Origin: Hyphomicrobiales bacterium
GTDB taxonomy: Bacteria; Pseudomonadota; Alphaproteobacteria; Rhizobiales; Rhizobiaceae
Assembly: GCA_900472605.1 (NCBI GenBank)
Contig: UCJD01000003.1
Coordinates: forward strand, 1-40,158
Direction: 5' to 3'
DNA length: 40,158 bases
Below the pieces are notes generated by a model. That model searched no databases. It was not told the origin of the DNA and worked only from the letters and a program-made list of their open reading frames with translations. Shown here in pieces: positions 16,763 to 25,229 of the stretch (within the stretch, counting starts at the first letter, position 1; every line of letters begins with the position of its first letter). The position numbers and the translations under genes are program-made.

Positions 16763-16786
16763 CGGACGGCTAACCCTGGCCGTCCG
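16763..16786 (+). terminator. hairpin after the radical SAM gene
   Basis: CGGACGGC (16763-16770) pairs with GCCGTCCG (16779-16786), an 8-bp GC-rich stem with an 8-base loop followed by TTCTC. It starts nine bases after the gene's stop. The T run is poor, so it may terminate weakly or protect the 3' end. Confidence 0.45.
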
Positions 16787-16790
16787 TTCT

Positions 16791-16826
16791 CAAGTCCCCG
16801 GTCCGCCGCCCTGTTTCGGGGACTTG
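16791..16826. promoter_or_regulatory. second hairpin in the rnhB leader
   Basis: CAAGTCCCCG (16791-16800) and CGGGGACTTG (16817-16826) form a perfect 10-bp stem with a 16-base loop, four bases after the preceding hairpin. It sits 35 bases before the rnhB start. It could be part of a terminator pair or a leader structure for rnhB; the sequence does not decide. Confidence 0.4.
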
Positions 16827-16860
16827 CAGGAAATCGGGTTGGCGTGCGAAGTTCAGCCGC

Positions 16861-17532
16861 ATGAAACGTCGCACGCCACCCGATTCTCCCATGCTTTTCG
16901 AAGATGTCCCCCTGATGCCGGATTTCCGGCTGGAGCTGAAGGCGCGCAAGGCCGGCCACTGGCCGGTCGCCGGCGCCGATGAGGCCGGTCGCGGGCCGCT
17001 GGCGGGACCTGTGGTTGCCGCCGCCGTCATTCTCGACCCCAAGCGCATCCCTGATGGTCTGAACGATTCCAAGCAGCTCTCCGCGCAAAGACGGGAAGAG
17101 CTGTTCGAGCAAATCCTTGCCACCGCAACCGTCGCCATCGCCTCATCCAGTTCGCGTCGTATCGACGAGACGGATATCCGCAAGGCAAGCCTCGATGCCA
17201 TGCGCCGCGCCATCCTGAGCCTCTCCATCCCTGCAAGCTATGTGCTGACCGACGGGCTGGACGTGCCCCCCGGGCTCGAATGCCCCGGCCAGGCCGTCGT
17301 CAAGGGAGACGCCCGCTCGGTGTCGATCGCCGCCGCCTCTATCGTCGCCAAGGTCACGCGCGACCGGATGATGACGCGCGCCGACCTCATCTTCCCCGCC
17401 TATGGCTTCGCGGCGCATGCCGGCTATGGCACCGCGAAACACCGTGCCGGTATCGACAGCCACGGCCCCTGCCCGCTGCACCGCATGAGCTTCGGTACAT
17501 TGAAGCGGTTCGCGACGATCGACGGCGAATAG
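16861..17532 (+). CDS. rnhB: ribonuclease HII
   Basis: This enzyme removes RNA from RNA-DNA hybrids and single ribonucleotides from DNA. The 223-residue protein shows the RNase HII signature [20 protein letters not shown] with catalytic Asp40 and Glu41. Other conserved positions are Asp131 in VLTDGLD, KGD at 148-150, and [17 protein letters not shown], followed by the family ending [12 protein letters not shown] and [12 protein letters not shown] 16861 gives a short N-terminal extension; ATG 16891 is an alternative. It faces the atp operon tail to tail, with a terminator hairpin in the 62-base gap. Confidence 0.94.
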   Translation: MKRRTPPDSPMLFEDVPLMPDFRLELKARKAGHWPVAGADEAGRGPLAGPVVAAAVILDPKRIPDGLNDSKQLSAQRREELFEQILATATVAIASSSSRRIDETDIRKASLDAMRRAILSLSIPASYVLTDGLDVPPGLECPGQAVVKGDARSVSIAAASIVAKVTRDRMMTRADLIFPAYGFAAHAGYGTAKHRAGIDSHGPCPLHRMSFGTLKRFATIDGE

Positions 17533-17550
17533 GACATCCCCAGAACGCAA

Positions 17551-17574
17551 AAAGCCCCGGCGAACCGGGGCTTT
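17551..17574 (-). terminator. rho-independent terminator of the atp operon
   Basis: AAAGCCCCGG (17551-17560) and CCGGGGCTTT (17565-17574) form a 10-bp stem with a CGAA loop. On the minus strand the stem runs into TTTTTGCG, giving a good U tract 20 bases after the atpF stop. On the plus strand it may also end rnhB transcripts, though with only three Ts. Confidence 0.85.
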
Positions 17575-17594
17575 GAAATGCGATAGGACCGATC

Positions 17595-18086
17595 TCAGTT
17601 GAGGCGGGTCTTTACTTCACCAATGGCGTTGCCGAAGAGTTCGGACTGAACCTTGGCATCGGCCTTCTTGACGAGAACCGTTTCAGCGGCGGCGATGGCG
17701 AGATCGACGGCGGCGGAACGGACCGCCTTCATCGCATCGTTTTCAGCCTGCTTGATCTTCGCTTCCGAAACCGCGGTGCGGTTGGCAACGAATTCTTCGG
17801 TCTTCTTCTTGGCTTCGGCGGTGAACATTTCCGCTTCGCGCTCGGCGGCTGCCAGGATGTGGGCAGCTTCGGCTTCGGCTTCCTTGCGCTTACGCTGATA
17901 TTCGGCCAGCAGGTGCTGGGCCTCTTCACGCAGGCGCTTGGCTTCCGAGAGTTCGTTGCGGATCTGATCGGCGCGGTCGTCGAGCGACGTCGCCATCATG
18001 CCGGGAACCTTGAGGTAAACGACCAGCGCCAGGAACAGGACGAGACCGACGAATGCGAAGAATGTTGCGTCCAATGCAAATTCCAT
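17595..18086 (-). CDS. atpF: ATP synthase Fo subunit b
   Basis: This peripheral stalk subunit links Fo to F1. Its 163 residues comprise a membrane helix near the N-terminus (FFAFVGLVLFLALVVYLKVP) and a long, Ala/Glu/Lys-rich helix (RNELSEAKRLREEAQHLLAE, YQRKRKEAEAEAAHILAAAE) that forms a coiled coil with the b' subunit. Length and layout are normal. It is the last gene of the operon, three bases after atpF', and is followed by a strong terminator. Confidence 0.94.
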   Translation of the reverse strand: MEFALDATFFAFVGLVLFLALVVYLKVPGMMATSLDDRADQIRNELSEAKRLREEAQHLLAEYQRKRKEAEAEAAHILAAAEREAEMFTAEAKKKTEEFVANRTAVSEAKIKQAENDAMKAVRSAAVDLAIAAAETVLVKKADAKVQSELFGNAIGEVKTRLN

Positions 18087-18089
18087 CGA

Positions 18090-18728
18090 TCAGGCTCCCT
18101 TCTTGGCGGCGTTGACGGCAGACGTCACTTCAGCCTTGGTGGCGGTGCCACCGACCAGCTGTTCGACGACGGCCTTTGCCGTTTCCTCGGCGATCGTGCC
18201 GACATCCGCGAATGCCTTCGCCTTGATATCGGCGATGTGGCCTTCCGCAGCCTTCAATTTTTCGGCCAGACCCGCTTCGACCGCACGGCGGTCGGCTTCG
18301 GCCTTGAGCTTGGCGGCGTCGCGCGCTGCCGTGCCGATTGCATTCGACTTGGCGCGGGCTTCGGCGAGTTCGGCTTCGTAGGCAGCAACGTCTGCGTCTG
18401 CCTGCGCCTTCAGGCGTGCAGCCTCATCGAGGTCCTGGGCAATGCGCGTGTGGCGCTGCTCGAGGATACCGCCGATGCGCGGTGCAATGACCTTTTGCAT
18501 GAGCACGAAGAAAATGACGAAGGTAATCGCCAGCCAGAGCAGCTGGGACGCATACGTCGAGGTATCGAATGGCGGGAATACACCGCCCTTGTGTTCGGCT
18601 GGCACGCCGGTCTCGGTATGAACCTCGCCTGCGGCCGGGGCAGCATGCGCGTCTGTACCGGTCGCTGCACCAGTTTCTGCGGTTCCCGCCGGGGCTTCTT
18701 CAGCGTAAGCCGGGGTCACAAAAAACAT
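18090..18728 (-). CDS. ATP synthase Fo subunit b'
   Basis: This is the second, diverged b-type stalk subunit found in alphaproteobacteria, photosynthetic bacteria and plastids. From ATG 18728 the protein has 212 residues: a signal-like start ([15 protein letters not shown]), an Ala/Thr/Gly-rich linker, a [20 protein letters not shown] motif leading into the membrane helix, and a long charged helix. GGAGG five bases before ATG 18728 decides the start over the GTG at 18734. The Ala-Glu-rich N-terminal extension is typical of rhizobial b'. It lies between atpE and atpF. Confidence 0.93.
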   Translation of the reverse strand: MFFVTPAYAEEAPAGTAETGAATGTDAHAAPAAGEVHTETGVPAEHKGGVFPPFDTSTYASQLLWLAITFVIFFVLMQKVIAPRIGGILEQRHTRIAQDLDEAARLKAQADADVAAYEAELAEARAKSNAIGTAARDAAKLKAEADRRAVEAGLAEKLKAAEGHIADIKAKAFADVGTIAEETAKAVVEQLVGGTATKAEVTSAVNAAKKGA

Positions 18729-18806
18729 GCTCACCTCCAGGTGTACTGCAAATACAAAGGATCACGGCTCGCTGTTCGCAGGCCGTGATCCCTCAGTGCG
18801 CCGAAA

Positions 18807-19034
18807 TTAAACGGCGAACAGCAGAAGGAGAGCGACGAGCAGCGAGAAGATGCCCAGAGCTTCCGTAACGGCGAAGCCGAATACCAGACGGCCGAACTGG
18901 CTGTCAGCGGCAGACGGGTTGCGCAGGGCGCCCGAGAGATAGCTGCCGAAGATATTGCCGAGGCCGAGAGCCGTACCGGCCATACCGAAGCAAGCGAGGC
19001 CTGCACCGATGAACTTTGCTGCTTCCGCGTCCAT
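18807..19034 (-). CDS. atpE: ATP synthase Fo subunit c
   Basis: This is the proton-carrying ring subunit. The 75-residue protein forms two membrane helices: [20 protein letters not shown] and [20 protein letters not shown]. Glu58 in the second helix is the proton site. The polar loop RNPSAADSQ contacts F1. AAGGAG six bases before ATG 19034 fixes the start and excludes the longer frame to 19091. It follows atpB in the usual order. Confidence 0.96.
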   Translation of the reverse strand: MDAEAAKFIGAGLACFGMAGTALGLGNIFGSYLSGALRNPSAADSQFGRLVFGFAVTEALGIFSLLVALLLLFAV

Positions 19035-19103
19035 GTTGTACTCCTTTGGAATGGTTGTTGCGGCGAATTGACTGACGCCGTCAGGCGTCAATGTCGGTAT
19101 CCC

Positions 19104-19856
19104 TTAGTGGCCACCTGGGTGGATCGCGTCGTTGAGGTACATGCAAGTCAGCACCGCAAAGACGTAAGCCTGGAGGAAGGCGACGAGGAACTCGAGACCG
19201 GTCAGGGCGACGGTCATGATGAGGGGAAGAACTGCGCCGCCGATACCGACTGCACCCATGGCTCCGAGCGAGGCGACGAAGCCTGCGAACACTTTAAGGG
19301 TGATGTGACCGGCCAGCATGTTGGCGAAGAGACGAACGGAGAGCGAAATCGGACGCGACAGGAACGAGATGATTTCGATGGCGACGACCAGCGGCAACAG
19401 AATGCCGGGAACGCCCTGAGGCACGAAGACATTCAGGAAGCCGAAGCCGTGCTTGTAGAAGCCGTAGACCAGAACCGTGCCGATGACGAGCAAAGCAAGA
19501 GCAAAGGTGACGATGATCTGGCTGGTGATGGTGAAGAAGTACGGGAACATGCCGAGCAGGTTTGCGGTCAGCACGAACATGAAGAGCGAGAAGACCAGCG
19601 GGAAGAACTTCATCCCCTTGGATCCGGCGCCTTCCTTCAGCATTCCCGCGATGAACTCGTAGGACATTTCGGCGACCGACTGCGAACGGCCCGGCACGAT
19701 GGCGCGGTTGGATGTCGAGAAATAGAGGAAGCCGGCAGCCACGGCAGCGGACGCCGCCATGAACAGCGAAGCGTTCGTAAACGAGAAATCAATCCCGCCG
19801 ATTTCGATCGGCACAATCTTCTGGATCAGGAACTGATGAGTCGGATCGTTAGACAC
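19104..19856 (-). CDS. atpB: ATP synthase Fo subunit a
   Basis: This stator membrane subunit provides the half-channels for protons. The 250-residue protein has five or six hydrophobic segments and the key Arg175 in [15 protein letters not shown], which faces Glu58 of subunit c. Other family motifs are [20 protein letters not shown] and [20 protein letters not shown]. The N-terminus [19 protein letters not shown] is usual for rhizobia. It lies between atpI and atpE; the gap to atpE is 69 bases and that to atpI is 75. Confidence 0.96.
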   Translation of the reverse strand: MSNDPTHQFLIQKIVPIEIGGIDFSFTNASLFMAASAAVAAGFLYFSTSNRAIVPGRSQSVAEMSYEFIAGMLKEGAGSKGMKFFPLVFSLFMFVLTANLLGMFPYFFTITSQIIVTFALALLVIGTVLVYGFYKHGFGFLNVFVPQGVPGILLPLVVAIEIISFLSRPISLSVRLFANMLAGHITLKVFAGFVASLGAMGAVGIGGAVLPLIMTVALTGLEFLVAFLQAYVFAVLTCMYLNDAIHPGGH

Positions 19857-19931
19857 CGCTTGTTCTCTCTATATCTTATACCCGCACGAGACGGGATTAT
19901 TGCACTGGATCGAACGCCTGAACGTTCCGCC

Positions 19932-20276
19932 CTATTTCCGGTCGCTTTCGCGCATATCGAGGTCCGGTTTCGCAACCTTGCCCGCAGCGCGCATCACGTT
20001 CAGCACGCCGGCACCAAATCCAAGAAGAAGAAGTACGATCAATCCCCAAGGCGCAGTGCCGACAAAACGGTCGAAGAGATAGCCGAGGACAGCGCCGACC
20101 ACGATCGCGGAAATGAACTCGCTCGAAAGCTTCATCGCCTGGGCGTAGCCCTTGCGGCTCACCTCGGCGCGGGCCTCGTCGGCCTCGTCCTTCCCCGCCT
20201 CGATGCGCTTGGTTGCGAGTTCCGCTCCCAGTTGCGCACGGCGCTTTTCCAGACTCTCCTCGCGGTCATCCGCCAT
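19932..20276 (-). CDS. atpI: ATP synthase accessory protein I
   Basis: This small membrane protein at the head of the Fo operon is thought to help assemble the c ring or carry Mg2+. The 114-residue protein has a charged N-terminal half (MADDREESLEKRRAQLGAEL, KRIEAGKDEADEARAEVSRK) and two membrane helices (FISAIVVGAVLGYLFDRFVG and WGLIVLLLLGFGAGVLNVMR). These match the AtpI/AtpZ family of alphaproteobacteria. A good promoter lies about 105 bases upstream. Confidence 0.92.
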   Translation of the reverse strand: MADDREESLEKRRAQLGAELATKRIEAGKDEADEARAEVSRKGYAQAMKLSSEFISAIVVGAVLGYLFDRFVGTAPWGLIVLLLLGFGAGVLNVMRAAGKVAKPDLDMRESDRK

Positions 20277-20381
20277 CGTGCTCTCCTCCGCCTGCCGCCG
20301 TCCGCTACGCCGCTACCCCGGTTTACCGGACAACGACCCCAAGGCTGAAGAACCTTCCGGCCCGCTTTGAAGTCGCGCGCA

Positions 20382-20410
20382 ACATAGTTTTAGCAAAATC
20401 CATAGTCAAG
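20382..20410 (-). promoter_or_regulatory. promoter of the atp (Fo) operon
   Basis: On the minus strand, CTTGAC (20410-20405) and CTATGT (20387-20382) are separated by exactly 17 bases. This closely matches the rhizobial housekeeping consensus (CTTGAC, 17, CTATAT). Transcription would start near 20375, leaving a leader of about 100 bases before atpI. Confidence 0.75.
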
Positions 20411-20558
20411 GCGTAGCAGGCCTATGTCCAGCCATAAAATAAGCAATCAAAAACATATGGTTAGATCGATACGGGCGGGTTGCAGCGGAATCGAAGGAAA
20501 GAATCCGCTTCAAGCTGGGGCGATATGCACGGAAAACGGCTTAATATCGGCGCTTTTG

Positions 20559-21758
20559 TCAGCTCCAGCCGCCGCCATAGGTGCGGTAGAAGACGTGCAG
20601 GCCGATGCGTCCGACCTTTTCCATGGTCTTTGCCCATTTCGGGCGGACATAGACGGCATGGTAATGGGTGGCGGAGCCGACCTGGGGAAGCCAGATGCGG
20701 CCGGCGGTGACCGCCATCGCCACATCGCGGGCGATTCTCCAGTGGTCCTGCGAGTTCACGCGGTCCTTGATGTTGTCGCAGGCAAAGGAGAACTGGCAAC
20801 GGTTGCGCCAATCCTCGTTCTGGTAGACGACGCCGCAGATGGTCTTGGGATAGGCGGGATTGCGCACGCGGTTGAGGATGACCTGGGCGACGGCCGCCTG
20901 GCCCTTCACGGTTTCACCGCGGGCCTCAAAATAGATGCCTGAGGCGAGACACTGCTGCTCGGCTGGGGAAAAGACGCTGGCCGGCAGGATGCTTGCGGCC
21001 CAGGCGTGATCCTTCGGGCCGATCTCAGGCTTGAAACGGCCATCGTCGGCCTTGTCGGTCAGGATGGAATCGAAGGGCGACTGGCGGGCGTAATCGGGAG
21101 CCGCCGGGGCAAAGGCCGTTGCGAGTACGTCGGACTTGTTGCTGGTGACGAGATCGGCCAGCATGGGCGAGATGTCGGCGGCGGGCTTCGGCGTCTGCTT
21201 CTTGTAGAAGTTGGTGGCGATCTCGATTTCCTTGCCGCGGATCTTCGGCTTCACGAAGGCCGACTTGTCCTTCAGATTGAAGGTCGGCTGGAACAGGAGA
21301 CGCGTCCGCTGGAGGATGGAGCCGGCGGAGAAATCCTTTGGCGGCTGCACCTGCTCGACGGCGACCACCCTGCCCTTCTTGGCGGCGCGGTTGACGCGAT
21401 CCTCATCCGGCGTGTCTTCGTGGCCTTTATCATTGGCGGTGAAGGCGACCTTGCGGCCATCGGGCAGAACCATGCCGGCACCGGACGCGATCGCGCCGGT
21501 AGCACTGGGGTCGGCGAATGCGAGCTCGGCCTGGTGAATGGATCCGGCGGGCGAGTTGGTCAGCACCATGCGCCAGTTCTCGCGACCCTGATCGAGCCCG
21601 GCCAGAAGGGCAGCCAGATCGGCATGGGATGCAGCGGTGGGCAACATTAGCCACGCGCAGACGCCGAAGAGCGCGGGGGAACTCCATCTTTGCAGCAAAG
21701 GGCGCAGCTTATCGAAGCGCCGCGGCTTGGCCAGAACACGATTATTTCGACGCAACAC
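20559..21758 (-). CDS. SleB-type cell wall hydrolase
   Basis: This 399-residue envelope protein has a positively charged start and hydrophobic segment (ALFGVCAWLMLPTAASHA) consistent with a signal peptide or anchor, then a long low-complexity middle part. The C-terminal hydrolase domain begins at about residue 262: EQQCLASGIYFEARGETVKG with the expected catalytic Glu, QAAVAQVILNRVRNPAYPKT, CGVVYQN, then CQFSFACDN and HYHAVYVRPKWAKTM. It should cut the glycan strands of peptidoglycan and may act in growth or division. Two TTAACC half-sites in inverted order lie 45-70 bases upstream. The gap of about 150 bases beyond its stop, before the atp promoter, holds no gene I recognise. Confidence 0.87.
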   Translation of the reverse strand: MLRRNNRVLAKPRRFDKLRPLLQRWSSPALFGVCAWLMLPTAASHADLAALLAGLDQGRENWRMVLTNSPAGSIHQAELAFADPSATGAIASGAGMVLPDGRKVAFTANDKGHEDTPDEDRVNRAAKKGRVVAVEQVQPPKDFSAGSILQRTRLLFQPTFNLKDKSAFVKPKIRGKEIEIATNFYKKQTPKPAADISPMLADLVTSNKSDVLATAFAPAAPDYARQSPFDSILTDKADDGRFKPEIGPKDHAWAASILPASVFSPAEQQCLASGIYFEARGETVKGQAAVAQVILNRVRNPAYPKTICGVVYQNEDWRNRCQFSFACDNIKDRVNSQDHWRIARDVAMAVTAGRIWLPQVGSATHYHAVYVRPKWAKTMEKVGRIGLHVFYRTYGGGWS

Positions 21759-21802
21759 CAGACTCCGGCATGGGACGCATGAACATGCCGATAAAAATGT
21801 CT

Positions 21803-21827
21803 CATTAACCTTGATGCTTGGTTAATG
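21803..21827. promoter_or_regulatory. inverted TTAACC pair upstream of the SleB gene
   Basis: CATTAACC (21803-21810) and GGTTAATG (21820-21827) form a perfect 8-bp inverted repeat with a 9-base spacer, 45-69 bases before the hydrolase start. TTAACC is the half-site type recognised by the cell-cycle regulator CtrA, and wall hydrolases are plausible targets. The spacing is not the canonical TTAA-N7-TTAA, so another regulator is possible. Confidence 0.4.
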
Positions 21828-21874
21828 CGGCTCTCCTAATTCATGCAGCACTTGCTTATAGAGCCTGAAACGCA

Positions 21875-21900
21875 AAAGCCCGGCGCGATGGCCGGGCTTT
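21875..21900 (-). terminator. rho-independent terminator after kup
   Basis: AAAGCCCGGC (21875-21884) and GCCGGGCTTT (21891-21900) form a 10-bp stem with a 6-base loop. On the minus strand it continues TTTTGCG, 18 bases past the kup stop. This ends the corA-kup transcript. Confidence 0.82.
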
Positions 21901-21918
21901 CGACAGATGGGGCGCGCG

Positions 21919-23817
21919 TCAGATGATGACGTGCGAGCCGAGCTCGACCACGCGGTTGGCCGGCAGGCGGAAGTAATCCGACGGGTTGGCGGCGGCGTTG
22001 GCGAGCGCGATGTAAAGGCGGTCCTGCCAATAAGGCATGCCCGATTTCGCGTCCGGCACCAGCTTGCGGCGGCCGAGATAGAAGGAGGTCGACATGATGT
22101 CGAACTTCAGACCGGTCTTGCGCAGCGTCGCCAGCGCCTGCGAGACGTTCTGCGACTCCATGAAGCCGAAGGCAAGCTCGACGCGCGAGAAGCGCTCGGA
22201 GATTTGCTCGACTTTGTAGCGGTCGGCGCTCGGCACGCGCGGCTTGTTGACCGTGCGGATCGTCAGGATCACGTTCTTGTCGTGCAGGACGTGGTTGTGC
22301 TTCAGATTGTGCAGCAGAGCCGCGGGGGCGGATTCCGGATCGCTGGTGAGGAAGATCGCGGTACCCGGAACATGGGCCGGCGAGTGATCGCTCTTGCGCT
22401 CGATGGACGAGATGAAGGAGGCCAACGGAATATCGGTGTGGCGGGTCTTCTCCATCAACAGCGCCGAGCCGCGGCGCCATGTCCACATGACGACGACAAA
22501 GGCAGTGGCGATGAGGACGGGGATATAGCCGCCATCGTGGATCTTGATGAGGTTGGCGCCGAGGAAGATGAGCTCCAGCACCAGGAGCGGCGCCAGCACG
22601 ACGGTCGCGGTCAGCACCGACCAGTTCCAGCGAACGCGAACGAACTCGAAGGTCATGATCGAGGTGACGACCATGGCGCCGGTGACCGAGATACCGTAAG
22701 CGGTTGAGAGCGAATCCGAGCTGCCGAACGAGATGACCAGGAAGATGACGCCGAGGAACAACAGCAGATTGACCGACGGAACGAAGATCTGACCGGTGTT
22801 GGTTTCCGACGTGAAGAGGATTTCCATGCGCGGCAGGAAGCCCAGGTTGATCGCCTGGCGGATCAGCGAAAACGCGCCCGTGATGACCGCCTGGCTGGCG
22901 ATGATGGTGGCGGCGGTCGCCAGAATGACGGCCGGCAGCAGCGCCCACTTGGGGAACATCAGGTAGAAGGGATCCGACATCGCATGCGGATTGCCGAGCA
23001 CCAGCGCGCCCTGGCCGAGATAGTTGAGCGTCAGCGCCGGGAAGACCAGCACGAACCAGGCCCACTGGATCGGACGGCGGCCGAAGTGGCCGAGGTCGGC
23101 GTAAAGCGCCTCGGCGCCCGTCAGCGTCAGGAACACCGCGCCGAGCACGATGACGCCGAAGAAGCCCTCATGCAGCAGGAAGTTCACGGCGTAATACGGA
23201 TTGAAGGCGGCAAGAATGCCGAAATCATCCGAGATGTGGGAGATACCGACGATGGCGAGCACGATGAACCAGAGGGCGGTGATCGGACCGAAATAGCGCG
23301 CCATGGTGCCGGTGCCGCGCGACTGCACGGCGAAAAGGACCGCGAGAATGGCGACCGAGATCGGCACGATATAGCTGCTGAGCGACGGCGCAACGAGCTT
23401 CAGACCTTCGACGGCCGACAGCACCGACAGCGCCGGCGTGATCATCGCGTCGCCGAGAAAAAGGGCAGCGCCGACGAGACCGAGCGTCATCAAGAGCGCG
23501 GTGTGGCCATTGGCGGTCTTCAACAGAAGCGCCAGCAGCGACAGCGTGCCGCCCTCGCCTTCGTTATCGGCGCGCAAGAGAAGCAGCACGTATTTGATGG
23601 TGACGATGATGGTCAGCGCCCAGATCATCAGCGAAACGACACTGATAACCTCGAAACGGGTGAGGCCATCGGCGGCGACAGGCTTCAGCGCTTCGCGAAA
23701 CGCGTAGAGCGGGCTGGTACCGATGTCACCGTAGACGACGCCGACGGAGCCGAGCGCAAGATAGAAGAGCTTGCGCGGGCTCATATTCTGGTCGTGTGAA
23801 TGGCTGTCTGCGGACAT
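21919..23817 (-). CDS. kup: Kup potassium uptake protein
   Basis: This is a high-affinity, proton-coupled K+ importer of the inner membrane. The 632-residue protein carries the Kup signature [20 protein letters not shown] near the N-terminus, then about twelve membrane helices (for example [20 protein letters not shown]), and a cytoplasmic C-terminal domain ending in VELGSHVII. Further family motifs are [33 protein letters not shown] and [15 protein letters not shown]. It begins 18 bases after corA, so both are on one transcript, closed by a clear terminator. Confidence 0.95.
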   Translation of the reverse strand: MSADSHSHDQNMSPRKLFYLALGSVGVVYGDIGTSPLYAFREALKPVAADGLTRFEVISVVSLMIWALTIIVTIKYVLLLLRADNEGEGGTLSLLALLLKTANGHTALLMTLGLVGAALFLGDAMITPALSVLSAVEGLKLVAPSLSSYIVPISVAILAVLFAVQSRGTGTMARYFGPITALWFIVLAIVGISHISDDFGILAAFNPYYAVNFLLHEGFFGVIVLGAVFLTLTGAEALYADLGHFGRRPIQWAWFVLVFPALTLNYLGQGALVLGNPHAMSDPFYLMFPKWALLPAVILATAATIIASQAVITGAFSLIRQAINLGFLPRMEILFTSETNTGQIFVPSVNLLLFLGVIFLVISFGSSDSLSTAYGISVTGAMVVTSIMTFEFVRVRWNWSVLTATVVLAPLLVLELIFLGANLIKIHDGGYIPVLIATAFVVVMWTWRRGSALLMEKTRHTDIPLASFISSIERKSDHSPAHVPGTAIFLTSDPESAPAALLHNLKHNHVLHDKNVILTIRTVNKPRVPSADRYKVEQISERFSRVELAFGFMESQNVSQALATLRKTGLKFDIMSTSFYLGRRKLVPDAKSGMPYWQDRLYIALANAAANPSDYFRLPANRVVELGSHVII

Positions 23818-23835
23818 GAAACAAAAACAGGCTCT

Positions 23836-24813
23836 TCAGAGCCAGCCTTTCCAACGGAAGAAGAAAAAGGGGATGATGGCGGAAACCAGCATCAGCCCGA
23901 GCGAATAGGGATAGCCCTGGGCGAAATGCAATTCCGGCATGAATTCAAAATTCATACCATAGATGGAGGCGACCAGCGTCGGCGGCAAGAAGACCACCGA
24001 TGCGATCGAAAAAATCTTGATGATCGAGTTCTGCTCGATGTTGATCAGGCCAAGCGATGCATCGAGAAGGAAGGTAATGTTGCCGGCGATGTAGGACGAA
24101 TGCTCGTTGAGCGACTGAATATCGCGCGAGACGGTGCGGCAGAGTTCCTTGGTGCTGCGGTCCTGCTGTACTGCCGGCACATTGTAGAAGAAGGTCATCA
24201 GCCGCGACATGGACGCCAGGCTGTCGCGCACCTTGCTGACAAGGCGCTGATGGGCGGCGATGTCCCGAAGCTTTTCCTCGAGATAGTTCGAGGGCTTACG
24301 GACCTTCTTGGCACGATCGCCGAAGACGTGGGTGGACAGAATGTCGATGCGGGCGACCGAGATTTCGAGAATCTCTGCAGTGCGATCGATGATGGTTTCG
24401 AACAGTTTCGCCAGCAGCGAAGCGCCGTTACGCCAGTGGGCGGGAATGCGGTGAAGGGCTGCGATGAACAGCGCGAAGGACTTGGGCTGGGCGTAGCGGA
24501 TGGTGATCAGGCGCTTGCCAGCGAGAATGAAGGCGACATCGGTCAGGACGGGCGCATCGGTCTCCGCCTTCCAGACCAGCGAGGCGGTCATGAAGACAGC
24601 GTCGCCTTCCGTATAGAGGCGGGCAGACGGCTCGATGTCCTTGAGGTCTTCGCGGGTCGGCACCTCGATACCGAGCGCCTTCTCCACATAGTTTTCTTCC
24701 TCACGCGTCGGCTCGATCATGTCGATCCAGACGATATCGTCGCGCAGGGTCTCTACCTTGGTGAGATCACCGAGCTCGACCGATTGACAGTTGGAGCAAT
24801 AGGCCGTGATCAC
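23836..24813 (-). CDS. corA: CorA-type magnesium transporter
   Basis: This pentameric Mg2+ channel of the inner membrane has 325 residues from GTG 24813 (VITAYCSNCQSVELGDLTKV), which has GGGAG about nine bases upstream. The frame is open further, to 24891, but that extension looks non-coding. The large cytoplasmic N-terminal domain (WIDMIEPTREEENYVEKALG, VPTREDLKDIEPSARLYTEG) is followed by two C-terminal membrane helices with the pore signature YGMNFEFMPEL (GMN at 286-288). The protein ends FFFFRWKGWL. Together with kup it makes a cation-uptake operon. Confidence 0.94.
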   Translation of the reverse strand: MITAYCSNCQSVELGDLTKVETLRDDIVWIDMIEPTREEENYVEKALGIEVPTREDLKDIEPSARLYTEGDAVFMTASLVWKAETDAPVLTDVAFILAGKRLITIRYAQPKSFALFIAALHRIPAHWRNGASLLAKLFETIIDRTAEILEISVARIDILSTHVFGDRAKKVRKPSNYLEEKLRDIAAHQRLVSKVRDSLASMSRLMTFFYNVPAVQQDRSTKELCRTVSRDIQSLNEHSSYIAGNITFLLDASLGLINIEQNSIIKIFSIASVVFLPPTLVASIYGMNFEFMPELHFAQGYPYSLGLMLVSAIIPFFFFRWKGWL

Positions 24814-25229
24814 CGGGCGCTTCTCCCGTGATCCAGGGCTGTCAGGGCCATCGCCGTTCGCATCAAAAAACCTTCCGCGAAGCGCCGGCAAAAGCCGCGC
24901 TCAAGCTGCAAGTCTTCGAGATTAACGAAAGCGGCTGCAGAATGTTCATCAATATCCCGTCATAGCCGGCCGAAGCTCGGGTATGCACTATGCTCAACCG
25001 CATCGCAGTCACCAATCCTTCGATCGACAAGAGAACTCCGAACATGCAGCAGGCTCTGCCACTGCAGGGCTGGCTATCATCGAGCATCCGCACACGCCGC
25101 CCTCATGGCGACGGCGCGCCATATGACGGAAACCCACGCAAGAATCAAGACATCTTACGTGCACGGCGTTGTTTGATCACATTTCGCCCGCAATTGGGAG
25201 TCTAGGCGCGCGGCCCGAAACGGCACACA
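24814..25229. other. 416-base gap without a recognised gene
   Basis: The gap between mrp (stop at 25230, reading away) and corA should hold the corA-kup promoter. Short open frames exist on both strands (for example 24990-25205 plus and 24863-25093 minus), but they lack ribosome sites and protein-like composition. No tRNA, repeat or strong hairpin was seen. A riboswitch controlling Mg2+ uptake would be expected in such a place, but none was recognised. Confidence 0.5.

Noticed and set aside
24863..25205. Small open frames in the corA-mrp gap, and a possible Mg2+ riboswitch
   Set aside because: The frames lack ribosome sites and protein-like composition, and no M-box or ykkC-type core could be recognised.
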